From contig CM040100.1 in NCBI GenBank assembly GCA_022496805.1, positions 26,193,009-26,257,008 of the forward strand: a DNA stretch of 64,000 nucleotides. Direction: 5' to 3'. Source of the DNA: Pohlia nutans. Taxonomy: Eukaryota; Streptophyta; Bryopsida; Bryales; Mniaceae. Below, in pieces: positions 11,860 to 25,236 of the stretch (position 1 is its first letter; every line of letters starts with the position of its first letter). The notes under the pieces were generated by a model. That model was not told the DNA's origin. It did not search any database and saw only the letters and a list, made by a program, of their open reading frames with translations. The translations under genes and the position numbers were made by a program.

Positions 11860-13100
11860 GGATCCGAGAGGGTTGTCTTATCAAAGATGGAAACTTGATC
11901 ATTCCACGTTGAGGTGGTTTGTTTTTTATTTTATTTTATTTTGTTCTTGTTTTGTTTTTTTATTTGTTTGTTTTTTCCGAAAACACCAATTCCCCCTTTT
12001 TCTTTCTATAAATTTCTTCCTCTACAGACATACACATTTACAGTTACCATGTAAAAGTATTGAATTTTCAGAATTAAAATAAATAAATTCTAACCCCTCA
12101 AATGATTATTTTCATATGAGCAGGTGACATGAGAGGAACTCATGGGCCTCTGAGGCATGGCATGGCTCTGGAATTCAAGGCCCCACCCTGTTCCTTGTGG
12201 GCACACTGCAGTGAATGGCAGCTGCCCGGTTGACAAAGGCATCCCGTTCTAACACACGGGCAATTCAGGGAAGGAACCAGGCATTTGCGGCAAGAAGACC
12301 CACGGGCACTTCAGGAAGTTTGGGTGATGGCAGGGCAGCATTTCCTCCTTGTACAGACACTGTTGTCAATATTCTCATCTACCACATGATGTAGCCGTGC
12401 ATTTTGAGTTTTGTTTTTTTCTCTCAAATATAGTACATCGATGCCAACAGTGTACAGGTAATTTTCAACTTCAATGGGTCGAATTTTGTGCCATATCACG
12501 ACATCTATCATGACAATTACTTTTACTGTATTTGAAGTATCCCGGAATGCAAGCTTCTGTTCTCTCTAATCTTGGCTAGGTTCTTCGGGGTTGCAACTGC
12601 TTTTGATTGTAATCATGCTCATGTATAGAATTGGAACTGACACGGTGATCTTATGCTTTCCATTGCTACTCAAATTAGCTTTTTCAATGACCTGCCCACA
12701 AGGTCAACCTTCAAGACCGTTGGTCAATGTGCAATCTTGAACTCCCATTGAATTTCTGTGATTCAACTTTTGCTTGCATAGGCTTCCTTGCTAATCAGAG
12801 CATCTACAGCATCAACTCTTGCCTCAAAAGCTCCATTTTCCACTGAGATATACGCTGTACATGGTTTCAGCACGGTCATGGGATTCACAGGCGGTTCAGC
12901 CCACGGCCATACACTCCGGCTATTAGGGGTTAACAACATTCCATATTGCATAAAGATGGAACTATCTGCAGAAACCTCCCAAAATCTGGCTTCTCTCCCG
13001 AATGCCTCAATGTTTTACAATGCTTACAGAAGACACGTACACGAGGGAGTACAGTTACCAACGCGGAGGTGAATATCAGGCCTGCGTTTGCAATTGAAGA
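11860..13100. other. Gene-free interval before the NLA-like gene
   Basis: A T-rich tract (11915-12000) is followed by unique sequence with no convincing coding region. A sequence ttaggggttaa near 12926 resembles the end of a TTAA MITE, but its partner (ctaacccctc at 12091) does not match well. Confidence 0.5.
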
Positions 13101-13103
13101 AAC

Positions 13104-15263
13104 TCAGGCCCGCATGACTTCACGAAGAATCCTCTCAGATGCCATCTTGGCTTCTCTGAGCTGCTCCTTCCGTTCCTTATGCAATCTTTCTGTCCAGTAA
13201 GGTTTGCATCTGCATAAACAGTAAGAAACTCAATCAATGTGGCTTCTGCTAGGGATAGTTACAACATTATTGCTTTGCCTAAAGGGACCTTTGCAATGGA
13301 CAATCAACACTAGTAAACAAAAATCCTAAGCTACCACCTCTCCCGTGATGATGTTAAAGAGAAATCCATACCTGTTGTGTACTAAAGTTGCCAGCTCTTT
13401 CAATCTTACAGCATTAAGGTACACCCCATCCTGCATGCAATCAAGCCAAATGAAAACTTGCAAGTCAGAACACTCCACAAGTCCTTTGTAGGTAATACCT
13501 ACCAACCATGCCCTCTTATAAGTAAGTTTATATGGAATAAGAGTCATACAAGTAAGTTCATGCCAGATAATTGAAAGAGAGTAGGACACGTCGTCCGTGA
13601 TCAAAATGCCGTTGATCAAAATAGCATTAATGCCAGGTAGCGAGCACACCTTTCTGCACAAAGGACACTTGTGGCTAGAATCGGCAGCTCGGGGACCTTC
13701 GTATGCCAGGACAGAAGCCGCTTGACAGACACAACTGTTGCAGAACACATGCCCGCATCCTAATGCAATCGGGTCAAAGACGGTATCCTGAAGGAACAAG
13801 AGAGCAACATCAGGATTACGGTAATGCCACATAAAAAATCTCTTCGTTAAGGAGAACTCTAGCGGTAAGCATTCCCCGTTCTATAACAAAAGAATCGTCA
13901 GTAAACCACATCATTTCCTCTTCCTAGAGAGAACAGAAGATCTTGTAGCACAAACTTAACGATTAGAATCAAGATCCAAGAAAGCCAGAGAGAGGCTGGG
14001 TTTGGTAAAGAATGGGATAAAGTTTGCCACAAATTGCCCAAATATTGTAGTATGGTGATTAACAGAGCAACTTCACATTTCTAGTAACAGATGAGGTCGC
14101 AAGAATTCTTTTCGACTGATCAGAAGATGGACGTACCAGGCAAATCGAACAATTCAGAACGAACTCGAGTCTTGCTGATTCCAGCACGGTACAGAACAAA
14201 GTGGGCGAGTCACTCTCAAAATCACATGAAAACTCTCCAAGACCTTCAATGACCGGTGATGACATTTCTCGACTGTCTGCAAGATTGAGGTGAAGTGCAG
14301 TTAACTCTAAAATCCAGGGGGACTGCAACAGTTCACCACGCAGGGCCAACAGGCGCTTCTTAAACACACCCCCGTTACTCGATTGGTGAACCTGCAAGGA
14401 TTTCCTTACGCATTTAGAGCTGATCGATACACTCCACAGATAATCTACCATGAGCTGATGAACAAATATCCACACAAAACATCGGCTCCGAAAAGATTGC
14501 TACATGCGCTGTAACAAAGACTGCCCTAAATGGTTTACATTTGGAATGTTGAATTATGTTTGTAAAGCATAGCTGCCAGCAGACCACACAGTAACATTGC
14601 GTCACCAAACTGAATGGAGTCTGGCATACCTTGTCATACTTCTTCAGAATTTTGCGCACTGCGGTAGCATTCAAAAAAGCGTAGCTCACCAAAGAGTGGC
14701 CTTGCTGGATCATGGCTGCGCGATCGAGATTGCTGAACGTGAGGTGAAGAAGGAACTTGCGGAATCCGGATGCAAGATGCAGTTGCAGCAACTCCTGAGC
14801 GCGAGTATTAAAACAGCCTACCACGTCCTCAAGTTCCTCCATCAGCTCCCCGAAAAACCGGGCGCCACAGCCTACACAGAAGAAGGCAATCGGAAAGTAT
14901 GTGAGATCCCGAACAGGTGTGCTTCCTGCACATGATCGGCGGAGAGAGAGAGAGAGAGTAAATGAAGAGGAGAGCAGAGACAAGACACGAACCCGGACAA
15001 GAGAGTGAGCGCTCAGTGGAGAGGGCGAGGGGCAATGTGACGGGCTCAAACAGGGGGTCATGGCGCAGGCTATGATGGGGGGAGTGGTCGAGCCTGTGCA
15101 ACAAAGGAGCGCCCAAAGGAGGCACGGGAGCAGGACTCGTGTGGTGCAGAGGGCACCTCTTCAACACTTTCTTGAGGCGCTTGAATTCCACGTAGGAGCA
15201 TCCCGCCAGACGATTGGGCACCTGGCGCTCAATATACTGCGTGTAGGTTTTGCCAAACTTCAT
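13104..15263 (-). CDS. NLA: SPX-RING E3 ubiquitin ligase, NLA-like, six exons
   Basis: This is predicted to be a 356-residue ubiquitin ligase. Plant NLA proteins bind inositol pyrophosphate through SPX and target phosphate or nitrate transporters. Exons: 15263-14993, 14871-14630, 14391-14137, 13787-13650, 13430-13372, 13209-13104. All junctions are GT-AG and all phases agree. The N-terminus MKFGKTYTQYIERQVP with SYVEFKRLKKVLKR opens the SPX domain. ELMEELEDVVGCFN, ELLQLHLASGF and FLNATAVRKILKKYDK complete it by about residue 171. The RING has C-S-I-C (residue ~253), CGHVFCNSC and CPLC, a C3HC4 pattern. The C-terminus NRCKPYWTERLHKERKEQL matches the family tail. Length is close to the Arabidopsis protein (about 335). 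It is the only intact cellular gene in the window. The start is fixed by the conserved MKFGK. Intron 1 holds a GA microsatellite. Confidence 0.9.
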
Positions 15264-15400
15264 ACTGGGAGTAGGCCGTCAGAAAATGGCGATGGGGCAT
15301 GGCCGACAGTGAGGATCAGCAGCGAAACAGAGTAAGGAAATTGTGCAGCGATGGAACGAGCACACCGACGCTGGAGAGGAAGATGCAAGAGACAGCCGTG

Positions 15401-15463
15401 CGAGGGAGGAAGGGAGGAAGGGAGGGAGAAGGAAGGAAAGGAAGGAAGAAAGAAGGAAGTATT
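15401..15463. repeat. Purine microsatellite (GGAA/GGGA) upstream of NLA-like gene
   Basis: A GGAAGG/GGGAGG purine run lies about 140-200 bp upstream of the NLA-like start codon, in the likely promoter or 5' leader. A second purine run, (GA)n, is at 14941-14958 in intron 1. Confidence 0.8.
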
Positions 15464-15937
15464 AGCGGGAAGCCCGGCCCTACCTTGTCATGATGCCCGC
15501 CCGTAGGAGAAAGTCAAGAATTAACGCTACGTTCACGACGCTACGCTAAGCTTAATAAGGAGGAAGCTTAGAGCATCTCCAACGGGTCTGCCAAGGGTCT
15601 GCCACACTCCAAAAGCGGATGAAAAACACTAAGGGTCCTTCCAAAAAGTCTTTTGACCCTCTATCCTAGCGTGTGTGATAGATGACACTTCAAATTTCAG
15701 TTTAGTTGATTGTATCCCACATTCCATAACATTCAGTAGCCTTCCAAGAAGCTGTCTTTTAATTTCATCCACCTTTATATATGGAGTGACCAGTGTTTTG
15801 TAATTGAATGGACTATTGAATCAAATAAACAATCACAAAACATTGTTGAATTGTGATTGAGTGAGTGCTTTTGAATACTGTTCATCATGGTTGATTGCTC
15901 TTGCTTAATGCCACGTGCCCCCATAGCTACTGACGTG

Positions 15938-15996
15938 ATGTGGAATATCCCACATCATTTCATAGAAGGGATGAAATGATGTGGGATATTCCACAT
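15938..15996. repeat. Perfect 26 bp hairpin
   Basis: Arms 15938-15963 and 15971-15996 are perfect inverted copies (ATGTGGAATATCCCACAT...) around a 7 bp loop. It lies inside the Harbinger-like element. It could form a cruciform or a hairpin RNA; no function can be assigned. Confidence 0.92.
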
Positions 15997-17160
15997 TATT
16001 ATATTGGGGGAAGGCAGCACTCACAAAGGCCACTGAATGTTATGTTCTACCCTTGTGATTGATTCATTGACTATTTAACCTTGAAGCGTGCAAAGAGCCC
16101 CGTAGGGCCATGTTTGATTGTTTTTCGATCAAATTTCTAATTTCAAATGAAATTAGTCCCAACTAAGAATTGTAGGGAATTGTCTTTTACTTTCTAGTCC
16201 AATTTACAGTTCTTCAAAATTGTTAAAACTGCGTTTTTACATCACTTTAAAGCTTGCAGCCCTAAAATTCCAATATACACTGCAAAAAAAGTTTTTCAAT
16301 CAAATTTCTTTGAATTTGAGCTCATGAAGCATACAACCTACACCTTGTTGTTGATCACTATTCTTTACATTTTTTCTTTAAAAAAATCATACTATTTTAG
16401 GCATTATTGTAATGACTATGGCTATTACAAAAGAAAAACTTTGAAAATTCTTATTAAATTCATTTTCATTTAAATGATTATGAAAAAATGAGTGTCAATT
16501 GGTTTAACCCAAAATAACAGAGGGGGTAGGAGCAAAATCTAGATGTGTTATAAAATGTTACTTCTGCAACTATGATAAGGTTTGGTTCAAAAGAGAAAAT
16601 GAGAAGCATGCTGCTTAGTAATTATCTGTATGGCCAAACTTTCAAAAACAATTTTAGAAACTCATTTAATGAATTAACAATCATTTACCATTGGATATTC
16701 ACCAAAATTACAATTTTATTTTTAGAATTTGAAATTTGGTATGATTGGTTAGAACTAGATTTTCTATTCTAGAATTAAAAAAGGCAAAATTTTCAAAGGA
16801 GAGAACATCATCACTTTCCCGAAATAGTAAGTTTTATAACACTAGGACAATATTGAGGTCTTTGTCATTGAAAAATTCCTTAGTGAACCTCAATATTGCA
16901 AATGAAATGCATCAAATAACACTAGAAGGTGATCTCCACCCCCAATTTCGACAAAAAAATAAAAACTTGAAAAATGTCATTTTCTGACTATGGGCAGTTA
17001 TTACTGTTTTGGCTGCGACCAGAAAATGGTTGATCAGTCATTTAGGGATTAAGGATACATTACATTAGAAAAATACCAAAAATATATATAATAAATTTTA
17101 AAATGTGTGAAATTGATGAGGTTTGACCAGATAAATGTAGTGTAGACGCTTAAGAATTAA

Positions 17161-17980
17161 CCCTTAAACGTCAAAGCAAGCCCTATGGGCTTATTTATGA
17201 GAGAATAATGGAGAAAAAAAGTGGATTATCTCAACCGAATTTGAAATGAATTGGTGCTTTGGAAAGCTGATGAAAAAGCAAGGTTAAATTTAGCAAATAC
17301 GCCTAAATTAAACAATTGTGGAACAATCCACAATCAAATGAACAATTGAGGGAAGAGAAGTGCAATAATCGGGTAGCAGTTGTGGAGAGAGTCGAAACAT
17401 TTTTAATCAAAAAAAAAGCAAAAACGTTGGCCAACAGCACCTACTAGCCAACGCGGAAGGCAGGCTGGCCGTTTTTTTTTTTTTATAAAAAAAAAATTAT
17501 AATTTTTTTTTAATAAAAAATGCAATTTTTTTGGGAAAAAAAATCGCAATCTGACGTGGTAGACGGTTGTCCACGTCAGACTGTGATTTTATTACTTTAT
17601 TATTTTTTTGTAAAAAAAATATATTATTTTTTAATCTCGACCAGCTGAATTCAGCTTATCCATACTAGGGGCCTTCTTGAGGCCCCATATCTCTCCTAAT
17701 GGTTGTAGACCTTTGGGAATGCTCTTCGGGCTGCCCTCCAAGAACCCTCTTGATGTTTAACCCTTAAACGTCAAAAGGGCCTGGGTTCATTTAGATAACT
17801 TTGATTGCTTGTCAATGACTCCACAATCTCCTAAATGAGGCGCAAATTTGCAATTTAGATCGCTTTTTTCAATAGCTTTCCAATGCACCAATCCTCGCTT
17901 GATTTGGTTGAGAAAATCTACTTTTTTCCTCAATTATTCCTTTATAACAAGCCTGTGGGGCTTGCTTTGACGTTTAAGGG
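17161..17980. mobile_element. TTAA-flanked foldback MITE, long terminal inverted repeats
   Basis: Ends CCCTTAAACGTCAAAGCAAG and its inverse are bounded by TTAA (17157-17160 and 17981-17984). Homology between the arms continues, imperfectly, for about 170 bp. A second copy of the left end with its own TTAA lies at 17757-17775, so 17761-17980 may be a shorter element or a partial duplication. The centre holds T-rich runs and a small hairpin (TCTGACGTGG / CCACGTCAGA, 17556-17583). It is nested in the Harbinger-like element. Confidence 0.8.
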
Positions 17981-18340
17981 TTAAGGATTAATGTAAACTT
18001 TTGATGTTTAAAGTGAGTTTGAAGGTGGGGAACTTTATGTTGAAGGGCTTTTTAAATATAGATGAGTAATTTTAGCGAGTTGTTTTCAACGTGCATGGTT
18101 GGAGATGCTCTTATGAGAGAGAGCATCTCCACCCATGTTCTGTAAATGGGGCACGCCAAAACACGTTTGAAGGGTTGTCCTCCAATCGGGTTGGGCCCCC
18201 ACCGTTTCCCGCTTGCGCAAATGACCGAAGGACCAAAATGGCAGAACAGGGCCCACTGTGACGTGGCCACCCAGGCCAATCCCAGCTGTCGATCCACATA
18301 CCGGTAATATTTTCATAAATTGTACTAATATGTAAACATC

Positions 18341-18345
<5 letters not shown>

Positions 18346-18400
<55 letters not shown>
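18346..18400. repeat. (TA)n microsatellite
   Basis: About 27 TA dinucleotides in an uninterrupted run. The flanking DNA up to 19780 is AT-rich with no gene or complete transposon recognised. Confidence 0.97.
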
Positions 18401-18401
<1 letters not shown>

Positions 18402-19780
18402 GATTAAAATTTTGGTAAAATGGATTTTTTTAATATTTATGTGATGTATTTTGGAATTTTTTGAGCTAAAAATTGTAATACATACAAAATCATATGTTGA
18501 GTTGGATTTCGGTCATTTGCATTTTAATCATACTAACAATACCATGTTGCAATGTACCGACATTGCATTGGAAACATGAGAATCAATTGGGAACATTAGA
18601 AACATTGGGATAAAATAAGGAACGCTAGGGAATGTGATGCGAAGCTTTGGGGAACATTATGGGAACTGTGGAGAACGATTTGTGAAGATAATGAAAAATT
18701 GAATAAAAGGCATGGATGTGAAATGTGGATGATTTAGAGACATGGTATCGTGACAATGTGTACTTAATATAAGAGATAAACTCATAATCCAATAGCTCTT
18801 GTGTGGCATGATTCTAAAAGAAATTCCTACATTTGTATCAAAAGTCAAAACCTTAGTACAATACAAGGCATTTTTTTTCATTTTTCATGAAGTGCCAAAG
18901 TGGGCATATCAAATGTTATAGTGGTGCTCTATATTTCAACATTCATCCACATTTTGGATAGAAAATGTCACAATAGAAGATATCATATATCCATAATTTT
19001 GTTTTCATCCACAATATGGCGATTTCATTCAAGACACACTTTTTAATTTGAAGTTTTTTGGGAAAAAATTCATGATTTTTGGCCATTTTTTAGCCAGATT
19101 TTTTTTTTCTGGTGCAATCTGGCACTATTTCACCCAAAAAATGCCATGTTACAACATATCATGTGAGTGAAATTATTAGTCACTGTGTAATAATTGATTA
19201 GTTTAAAAGACGTTTTCTATGATTTAAAAACATGTTTGAAAATAATAGTATTTTTGAGGTATGTTTTTGAACATAAAACATCTTGTTTAGTACAAATATT
19301 CGAATTTGGTTAACCCCTAAATTGAGCCCTAAATGTCGGGCCTATGACCATGGAATCATGCTTTACTTATCACACTCAATTTTGCCACTATAAATAATAT
19401 AAGAATTAAATTTTATATTTTTAGAAAATAAAGCCAATTGTCTACTACAATCATGAATTTTTCATAAATTGTGGTGAAATTTTGAAATTACTATGAATTT
19501 TTGAAGTGATTTTAAAGAAAATTCATATCAACTACAAAATGTACTAAAATATTCCGATTTTTTTAATCAAAGATGTAGAATACAATAAAGAAAAGTTCAG
19601 TAAATGAAATCCATTTGTGTATCTAATTATTTTTATTTTGCTACACTGTGCTAATACCTACCGAACTTGTAACTCCTATAAAACACTCAATTTTCAGAGT
19701 TTTTCAAAAATTCAAAGTGGAGTACGTATGAACTAAACTTGGCAAGCTTCATTTTTTTTGTAAAAGCTCAGATTCATTAA

Positions 19781-20337
19781 CCCCTAAAGGACCGCGGTTT
19801 TTCCTGTTTTTGAGCATCATTTTCACCTCTTTCTATTCATTTTCTTGTGAATATTTTTTTTCCTCTTGATAGAAAATACCAAATCAAACATTTAAATAAA
19901 ATTTAAAATTTCCTAAACCAATTTAACAATTTTCCCATGTCTTCAAAGACGGTCAAAAAATATCCAAAAAGACTGCAATTTCATCTTTTCACTTCAAACG
20001 CTATAATCTTGTAATCTGTACGGTCAAATTCTATGAAAAGTTTACCATGTACTCTCTTGGTAATCTATAACAAGATCCTATAGTTAAAGTTGAAAAATAA
20101 TAATTTTTGAGGGTTATTTTGAGCCCTGCCTGCACTGCCCATTCTCCCCAAAAAAACCCTTTTTGCTCCATAACTTCCACTTAAAAAGTCGGAATCAAAA
20201 AGAAATTAGATCCCCATTTTTGTATTGATATACCGAATTCACATGATTTATTTCAAAAAATAAAAATAAAAATTGATACCATGGGAATCTACCCGAACAT
20301 TGAAATGTCCTAGTTAGGACACTTGGTCCTTTAGGGG
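19781..20337. mobile_element. piggyBac-type MITE (TTAA target site)
   Basis: This 557 bp element starts CCCCTAAAGGACCGCGG and ends with the inverse of CCCCTAAAGGACCAAG. TTAA duplications are at 19777-19780 and 20338-20341. It has the same ends as the element at 7963-8534 and no coding capacity. Confidence 0.88.
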
Positions 20338-20341
20338 TTAA

Positions 20342-22620
20342 AGCTCATTTCATGGCCTAAATTTATTTCAAGTAGAAAAAGCAAAAAAATTCAAATTACA
20401 CTACATGGTGAATTGTTAGCCTAGTTTTGTGATTTCCAAAACACAGGAACAAAATAAGTATGGGGGTTCTTTTTAAAGGAAAGGTTAAGCAGTCTATCGT
20501 TGTGTGACTAAAGTTACTATCAAAGTAGAATTTTTGGTTTTAAAGAATAAAATAGCACTCTTATTCCCAGGGTATTGAATTTGGTGGCCAGTCCATTAAT
20601 GTAGTGACACAATGAAGTCCCAGTCCTGCCTAGTATTCTATCAGGAGGTCAAATAGTCTAGTCAAATTGTCAGGTTTGGTCAAATTGTCAAATACATTGT
20701 TATGCTCTATCACCTAGTCAAATGCCAAGATAATATTTTGTATAATATATATATAATTCCTTCTTTATCTGATATTTATATTTAGGTCAAATAGTCCAGT
20801 AATTGCTCTTTTGAGCCTATCTCGTCGATCTCTGAACAAAAATGTCTAAACGTGTATGTAAGGTCAAATAGTCTGGCAGTGGTCAAATTTTCTGGCAGTC
20901 ATGGAATGCAATGCTAAGGTTTGGGAGTTTACCAAATTTTCGCGTCCTTGGATCTTTAGGTCAATTGGTTCAAGCACACGGTTAAAATTCTACATTCATG
21001 ACACACGATCTAATAACTATCTTTCTGAATCTAAAATCTAAAACCAACCCCAAGACAAACAAAACTATGCAGACAAAGTTTATGTTTTTGTTTTGCAATG
21101 AAAGTATAAGTTATACTAAAGTATTAAATAATATTATGTTTATGATTCCTTCATAACATAGGGTTACTTTAACTTTAAACTTTAACTTTTTGAATTACTT
21201 TAAAGAATACACAATTAAATTTGATTTCATGAATCCACTATGAAATCAATGTTAATTTATTTTCTTTTTCTTATATTTATTTTAAGAATACAATTTGTCT
21301 TTGTGCAAATTGATTCTTTCTCAAATAATCAATTTAGAATTTTTATAAACTATGTATGTTATATTTTCAAAGAAGAATGCAATGGCAGTTTCTTGTATAA
21401 AACAGCACTTTGAAAAGTGCTGTAAAATACAAAATTTTGATTATTTTTAAGATTTTTAATTTTGTGTGAAACTAATGATGTATATACATTATTCCATTAG
21501 TTGAACACAAACTCAATTGATACCATTTCGGTATTCCAATTTACCCTCAAACATATCAAATAATTACAGTTTTGGACTAATAATTCCCTCCCCTTAATAC
21601 AATTTCCCACCACACAATGCACACTATATAATACACACGTTTATACTTTCCTTTTTCAAGGAATACAATCAAATTTTCATTCTATCTAATTACTACTATT
21701 CTACACAAAACAAATACCTAAAATGCAATCTAAACTTTTTAGCTATCAACTACCAATGCACCACCTCCAGCTGCTTGAAATATCCTGCACAATCACAGCT
21801 TTCAAGTACAAAAAGGTAGGGTTCAGTGTAATTTCACAACCTTGGTCCTTTTTTTTATAAGGGTTAAGAAACTACAAACTATTTCGCATGAATTGATCAC
21901 TAAATCATGTGTACACTGCAAAAGAGCGGATTTATCAAAAGAGAGTTTGTGAAAAGATGCTTTTCAGCATACTACTCACATCTGTCATTTGTCTGAATAA
22001 AGTGATCACCAGTGAGAGCTGAGCTCTGGACGTTATAGCAAAGAGAGGGACGGTGATCCTGTTTGATTCACATTCATCATATATGGGTAATGCTCCTGTG
22101 TGCTACAGACACGTCATAGCTTTGGAATTTTGACGATCTTAGAACTGATCAAGGCACAAGCACATGCAGATGAAGTGCATGGACCACAAACTTATTGAAC
22201 GCCTTGACTTAATTTTATCACGTAATGAACGACAAAGAACCTTAGCCTGGAAAGTCAATTGACTCAACAACTTTCAAGCTACCAAAAATTTCACTTTTCC
22301 AAAAAAAAATCAGAAACTGTGTTTAATTAAGAAAAATTGATTCTCCTCTGCATAAAATATAATTTAGGGTTTATGTTGACTCTGCACGAATCATCCAGGA
22401 ATCACCACGTTGAATGAGGATTGACTCCGATACTCATACTTTACGTGAGACACCCGTTCATTCAACCTCACAATGTCGATTCAAAAACGCCACAAAAAAT
22501 TTAAAAAAAAAATCAAGTAGGGCTGAAAGAAGAGAATAGGCACCGATGGGGAAGAGTATCAACGACGAACAACACGGGCAGGGAAACAGCCGCTTCAACA
22601 AGATTAGCAGGCCGCCTTCA
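20342..22620. other. Gene-free AT-rich stretch
   Basis: No coding region was recognised. At 20646-20910 a short word close to ggtcaaatagtctgg recurs at irregular spacing (for example 20650, 20787, 20861), forming a loose repeat cluster. The remainder is AT-rich. Confidence 0.5.
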
Positions 22621-22623
22621 GCA

Positions 22624-22774
22624 CACTACAAGAAACAGTGTCCGAATTGATAGAAACATGGTCGAATCAACTCGGCTTTAAGACAGAGTTCTGTCACTTT
22701 GGACAAATTTCTATCAATTCGGACAGTTTTTGTCAATTAGGACGTGTCAATTTGGACACTGTTTTCTTGTAGTG
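22624..22774. mobile_element. 151 bp CACTA MITE
   Basis: The left end CACTACAAGAAACAGTGTCC and the right end, inverse of CACTACAAGAAAACAGTGTCC minus its last base, are flanked by GCA (22621-22623 and 22775-22777). Internal inverted copies of CCGAATTGATAGAAA follow. The length allows only ends and sub-terminal repeats, so it needs a transposase from elsewhere. Confidence 0.9.
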
Positions 22775-22777
22775 GCA

Positions 22778-24150
22778 CTAGCGCTCCGCTTTGCAACAAT
22801 TTGAGCATCCGCTCACACAGCCACCTCGCTCGCCAATCTCCAACACCCTCTCACAAGCCTTTGCCTTTCCTGTCGATGCTCTCTGCACCCTACGGACGCA
22901 AGCTGCTATCGCTTTGACTCCCTGCGTCCACAGCCGAAGAACAAGGCGCTCCGCTTCTGCACCAGCACTTCACTACAACGCTCCGAAACAACAATCAAGA
23001 ACGGAACCAATACAGCACTCCGTTTCTGCCCGTCGTTCAATCACCGTACTTTGCTCCACGCAGTTACACACTTTACAGCACTGCTTATACACACACTCAC
23101 ACTGTCGCTACTCTGGACACTCTCCTCTACTCCCAGTACTCACGGCCAAGAAAACGCAGAGCTCTAAAAAAATTATCAAGAACAGAACACCGTTGCTTTG
23201 AACACTCCGAACTCACAAAAATTTGAAACAGCTATCTCTCCGCTCTGCCGCGTCTCCCACACTTGCAGTTTCTTGTCACCACACTCTGAACTCCGTCTCT
23301 CTCACAGTTATTGTAGTACACGAAACAAAAAAAATTCAGTCTCTCACGAAACACCTGCAATCGCAGATCTCAAAAGCACACCCAGAAGCTTATAATCACC
23401 GCAGTCACACAAAAATATACAAACAAACAATGAGATCAATTAACGAGTGCACACGAAATCAAGAGGAAGAAGATGATTTCTTTATTTCATAAGCAAAAAC
23501 GAACAAGACAATGCGCACAACTGCTGCTCCTGGTAGTTTTTCCAACTACCTAAATACCTGTCGCAGGAACCGTCGTGCCTCATGCCTTTTAGGTTTTCAG
23601 ATCTCCTTTTTACTTTTACTTTTACTTTACTACTTTTACTACATTTTCTTTTTAGATTTCCTACACTTGCTTTTACTTTCTTTTTAACTTTTTCCTACTT
23701 TTTGGATTAAGTGCATCTAATTCTATCATTTTAGAAATTCTAATTTACAAAATATGTCAAATTGTTTATGAATTTTAAAACTAACATCATAGCTTATTAA
23801 AAAGTCTAACTACATGAACCATTTTTACAACTATTTTGGTAGTTGGGACTCATGTAAAATCCCAAAATAGCTTGAATGATATGAATTTAACTTGAAGGCG
23901 TGGCATGACCAAACAAAATCCTTCACAAAAAGAATTGGATGGAAATCATTCATGTAGCAATTGGAATTGAATAGTAAGTTACATTCACAAGCCATATTTT
24001 GGCCTTGCATGCGTTTAGGAATTAAATGATTCAACATCCTAATTTGTGGCAAGTCTTACAATTTTTCACCACTAAAGTGTATTGTTTGAATGCTTTTGAT
24101 AGATTCTACCGGTACTATATGCATGTAAAGTAATATCCCATCAATACATT
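22778..24150. other. Interval without a recognised gene
   Basis: The first 700 bp are richer in C than their surroundings and leave a 136-codon open frame at 22791-23201. Its composition (Ser, His, Thr, Arg) matches no family I know and looks like biased non-coding DNA. From 23500 on the sequence is AT-rich. Confidence 0.45.
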
Positions 24151-24164
24151 AAGGGAGGAAGGTT

Positions 24165-24995
24165 GTTTGTTTTGTTACGTGGAATCCAAGAGCGTGTGTC
24201 CGTTGGCCGCATTCTTTGTACCATCAGAAAGCTCTTGACGAGGAGGGGAGTTAATTTCGTCGCGTTTGAACATATGGTGTGATAGTTATGGATTTTAAAT
24301 CAAATTTCGTCACTACAAATTGAATTAAATTATGAAAAATGGAATATGGGAGATTTTGATGTCCTTCTTGGCATTGTTGGAAAGCTCTCGACGAGTAGAA
24401 ATGCACTGAAGTGTTTCAAGGCTTTTGGATCTACTATGTAAAAGTTATGGAATTTCAATTGAATTTTGTTATTGTAAATTGAAGTTATGGATAAATTATT
24501 CTAAAAAGTAAAAACAAAGCACAAAGAATACGGGAACGCATGGGTATACAGGAATATGGGGAGCACGGGGAGCACTAGGACATGTGGAACATTTGGGCCA
24601 ACAACACAAGGCCATACTACTCTATACATTAAGATATGTCAATTGTTTTGTTTTGTTTGTTACGTCGAGATCTCTCCAACCGTGCACCCCCCGGTCGCGT
24701 TCTTGGTACAGTTGAAAAGCTCTCGACAAAGAAGGATGCACAAAATTAGTTTCGTTGCGTTCGGACCTACAATGTGAAAGTTATAGATTTTTAATTGAAT
24801 TTCGTCATAGTAAATTGAATCAAATTATGAAAAATGGAACATGGGGGTTTTTGATGTCATTCTTGACATTGTTGGAAAGCTCTCGAAAAGTTAGGTGCAC
24901 CAAAATTGTTTTCTGGCTTTTGGACCTATGCTGTAAAAGTTATGGATTTTCAACCAAAATTTCGTCACCATAAATTGAATTAAATTATGGATAAA
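24165..24995. repeat. Direct repeat, ~350 bp copies 480 bp apart
   Basis: 24165-24510 is repeated at 24645-24995. Each copy is built of two related halves sharing GAAAGCTCTCGAC, aagttatgga and a fragment close to aatttcgtca-taaattgaat. No coding frame spans it. Its nature is unknown; it may be a fragment of a repetitive element. Confidence 0.75.
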
Positions 24996-25236
24996 GAAAA
25001 AATAAAACAAAAAATACAATGACCACGGGGAACTCAGGAAGCACGAGAATATACGGAAATATAGGGAACACGGAAAACATATGGACTAACGACAAAGGGC
25101 TACACTAATTTCTATGACTTTCAATTGCTCAATGTATCTATAACACACATTTCGATAACTTTGCACTATTTTCAATCCGGAATTAGTACATGCAATCAAT
25201 TTTGGACGGGAGAATAGTGATGGGGAGGTGGCTAGA

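Larger units (their letters stand above)
15571..18110. mobile_element. PIF/Harbinger-like non-autonomous element, 2.5 kb
   Basis: The left end is GAGCATCTCCAAC (15571-15583) and the right end is GTTGGAGATGCTC (18098-18110), flanked by TTA on both sides (15568-15570 and 18111-18113). A 3 bp TWA duplication with GAGCATCTCCAAC-like ends fits PIF/Harbinger MITE families. No transposase frame is seen. It contains a 26 bp hairpin and a nested TTAA foldback element. Confidence 0.72.

Noticed and set aside
18119..18140. Second GAGCATCTCCA element end
   Set aside because: No matching inverted end or target duplication found downstream, so it is not called as an element.
22791..23201. 136-codon open frame after the CACTA MITE
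   Set aside because: Low-complexity, no recognisable motif, no splice or neighbour support.
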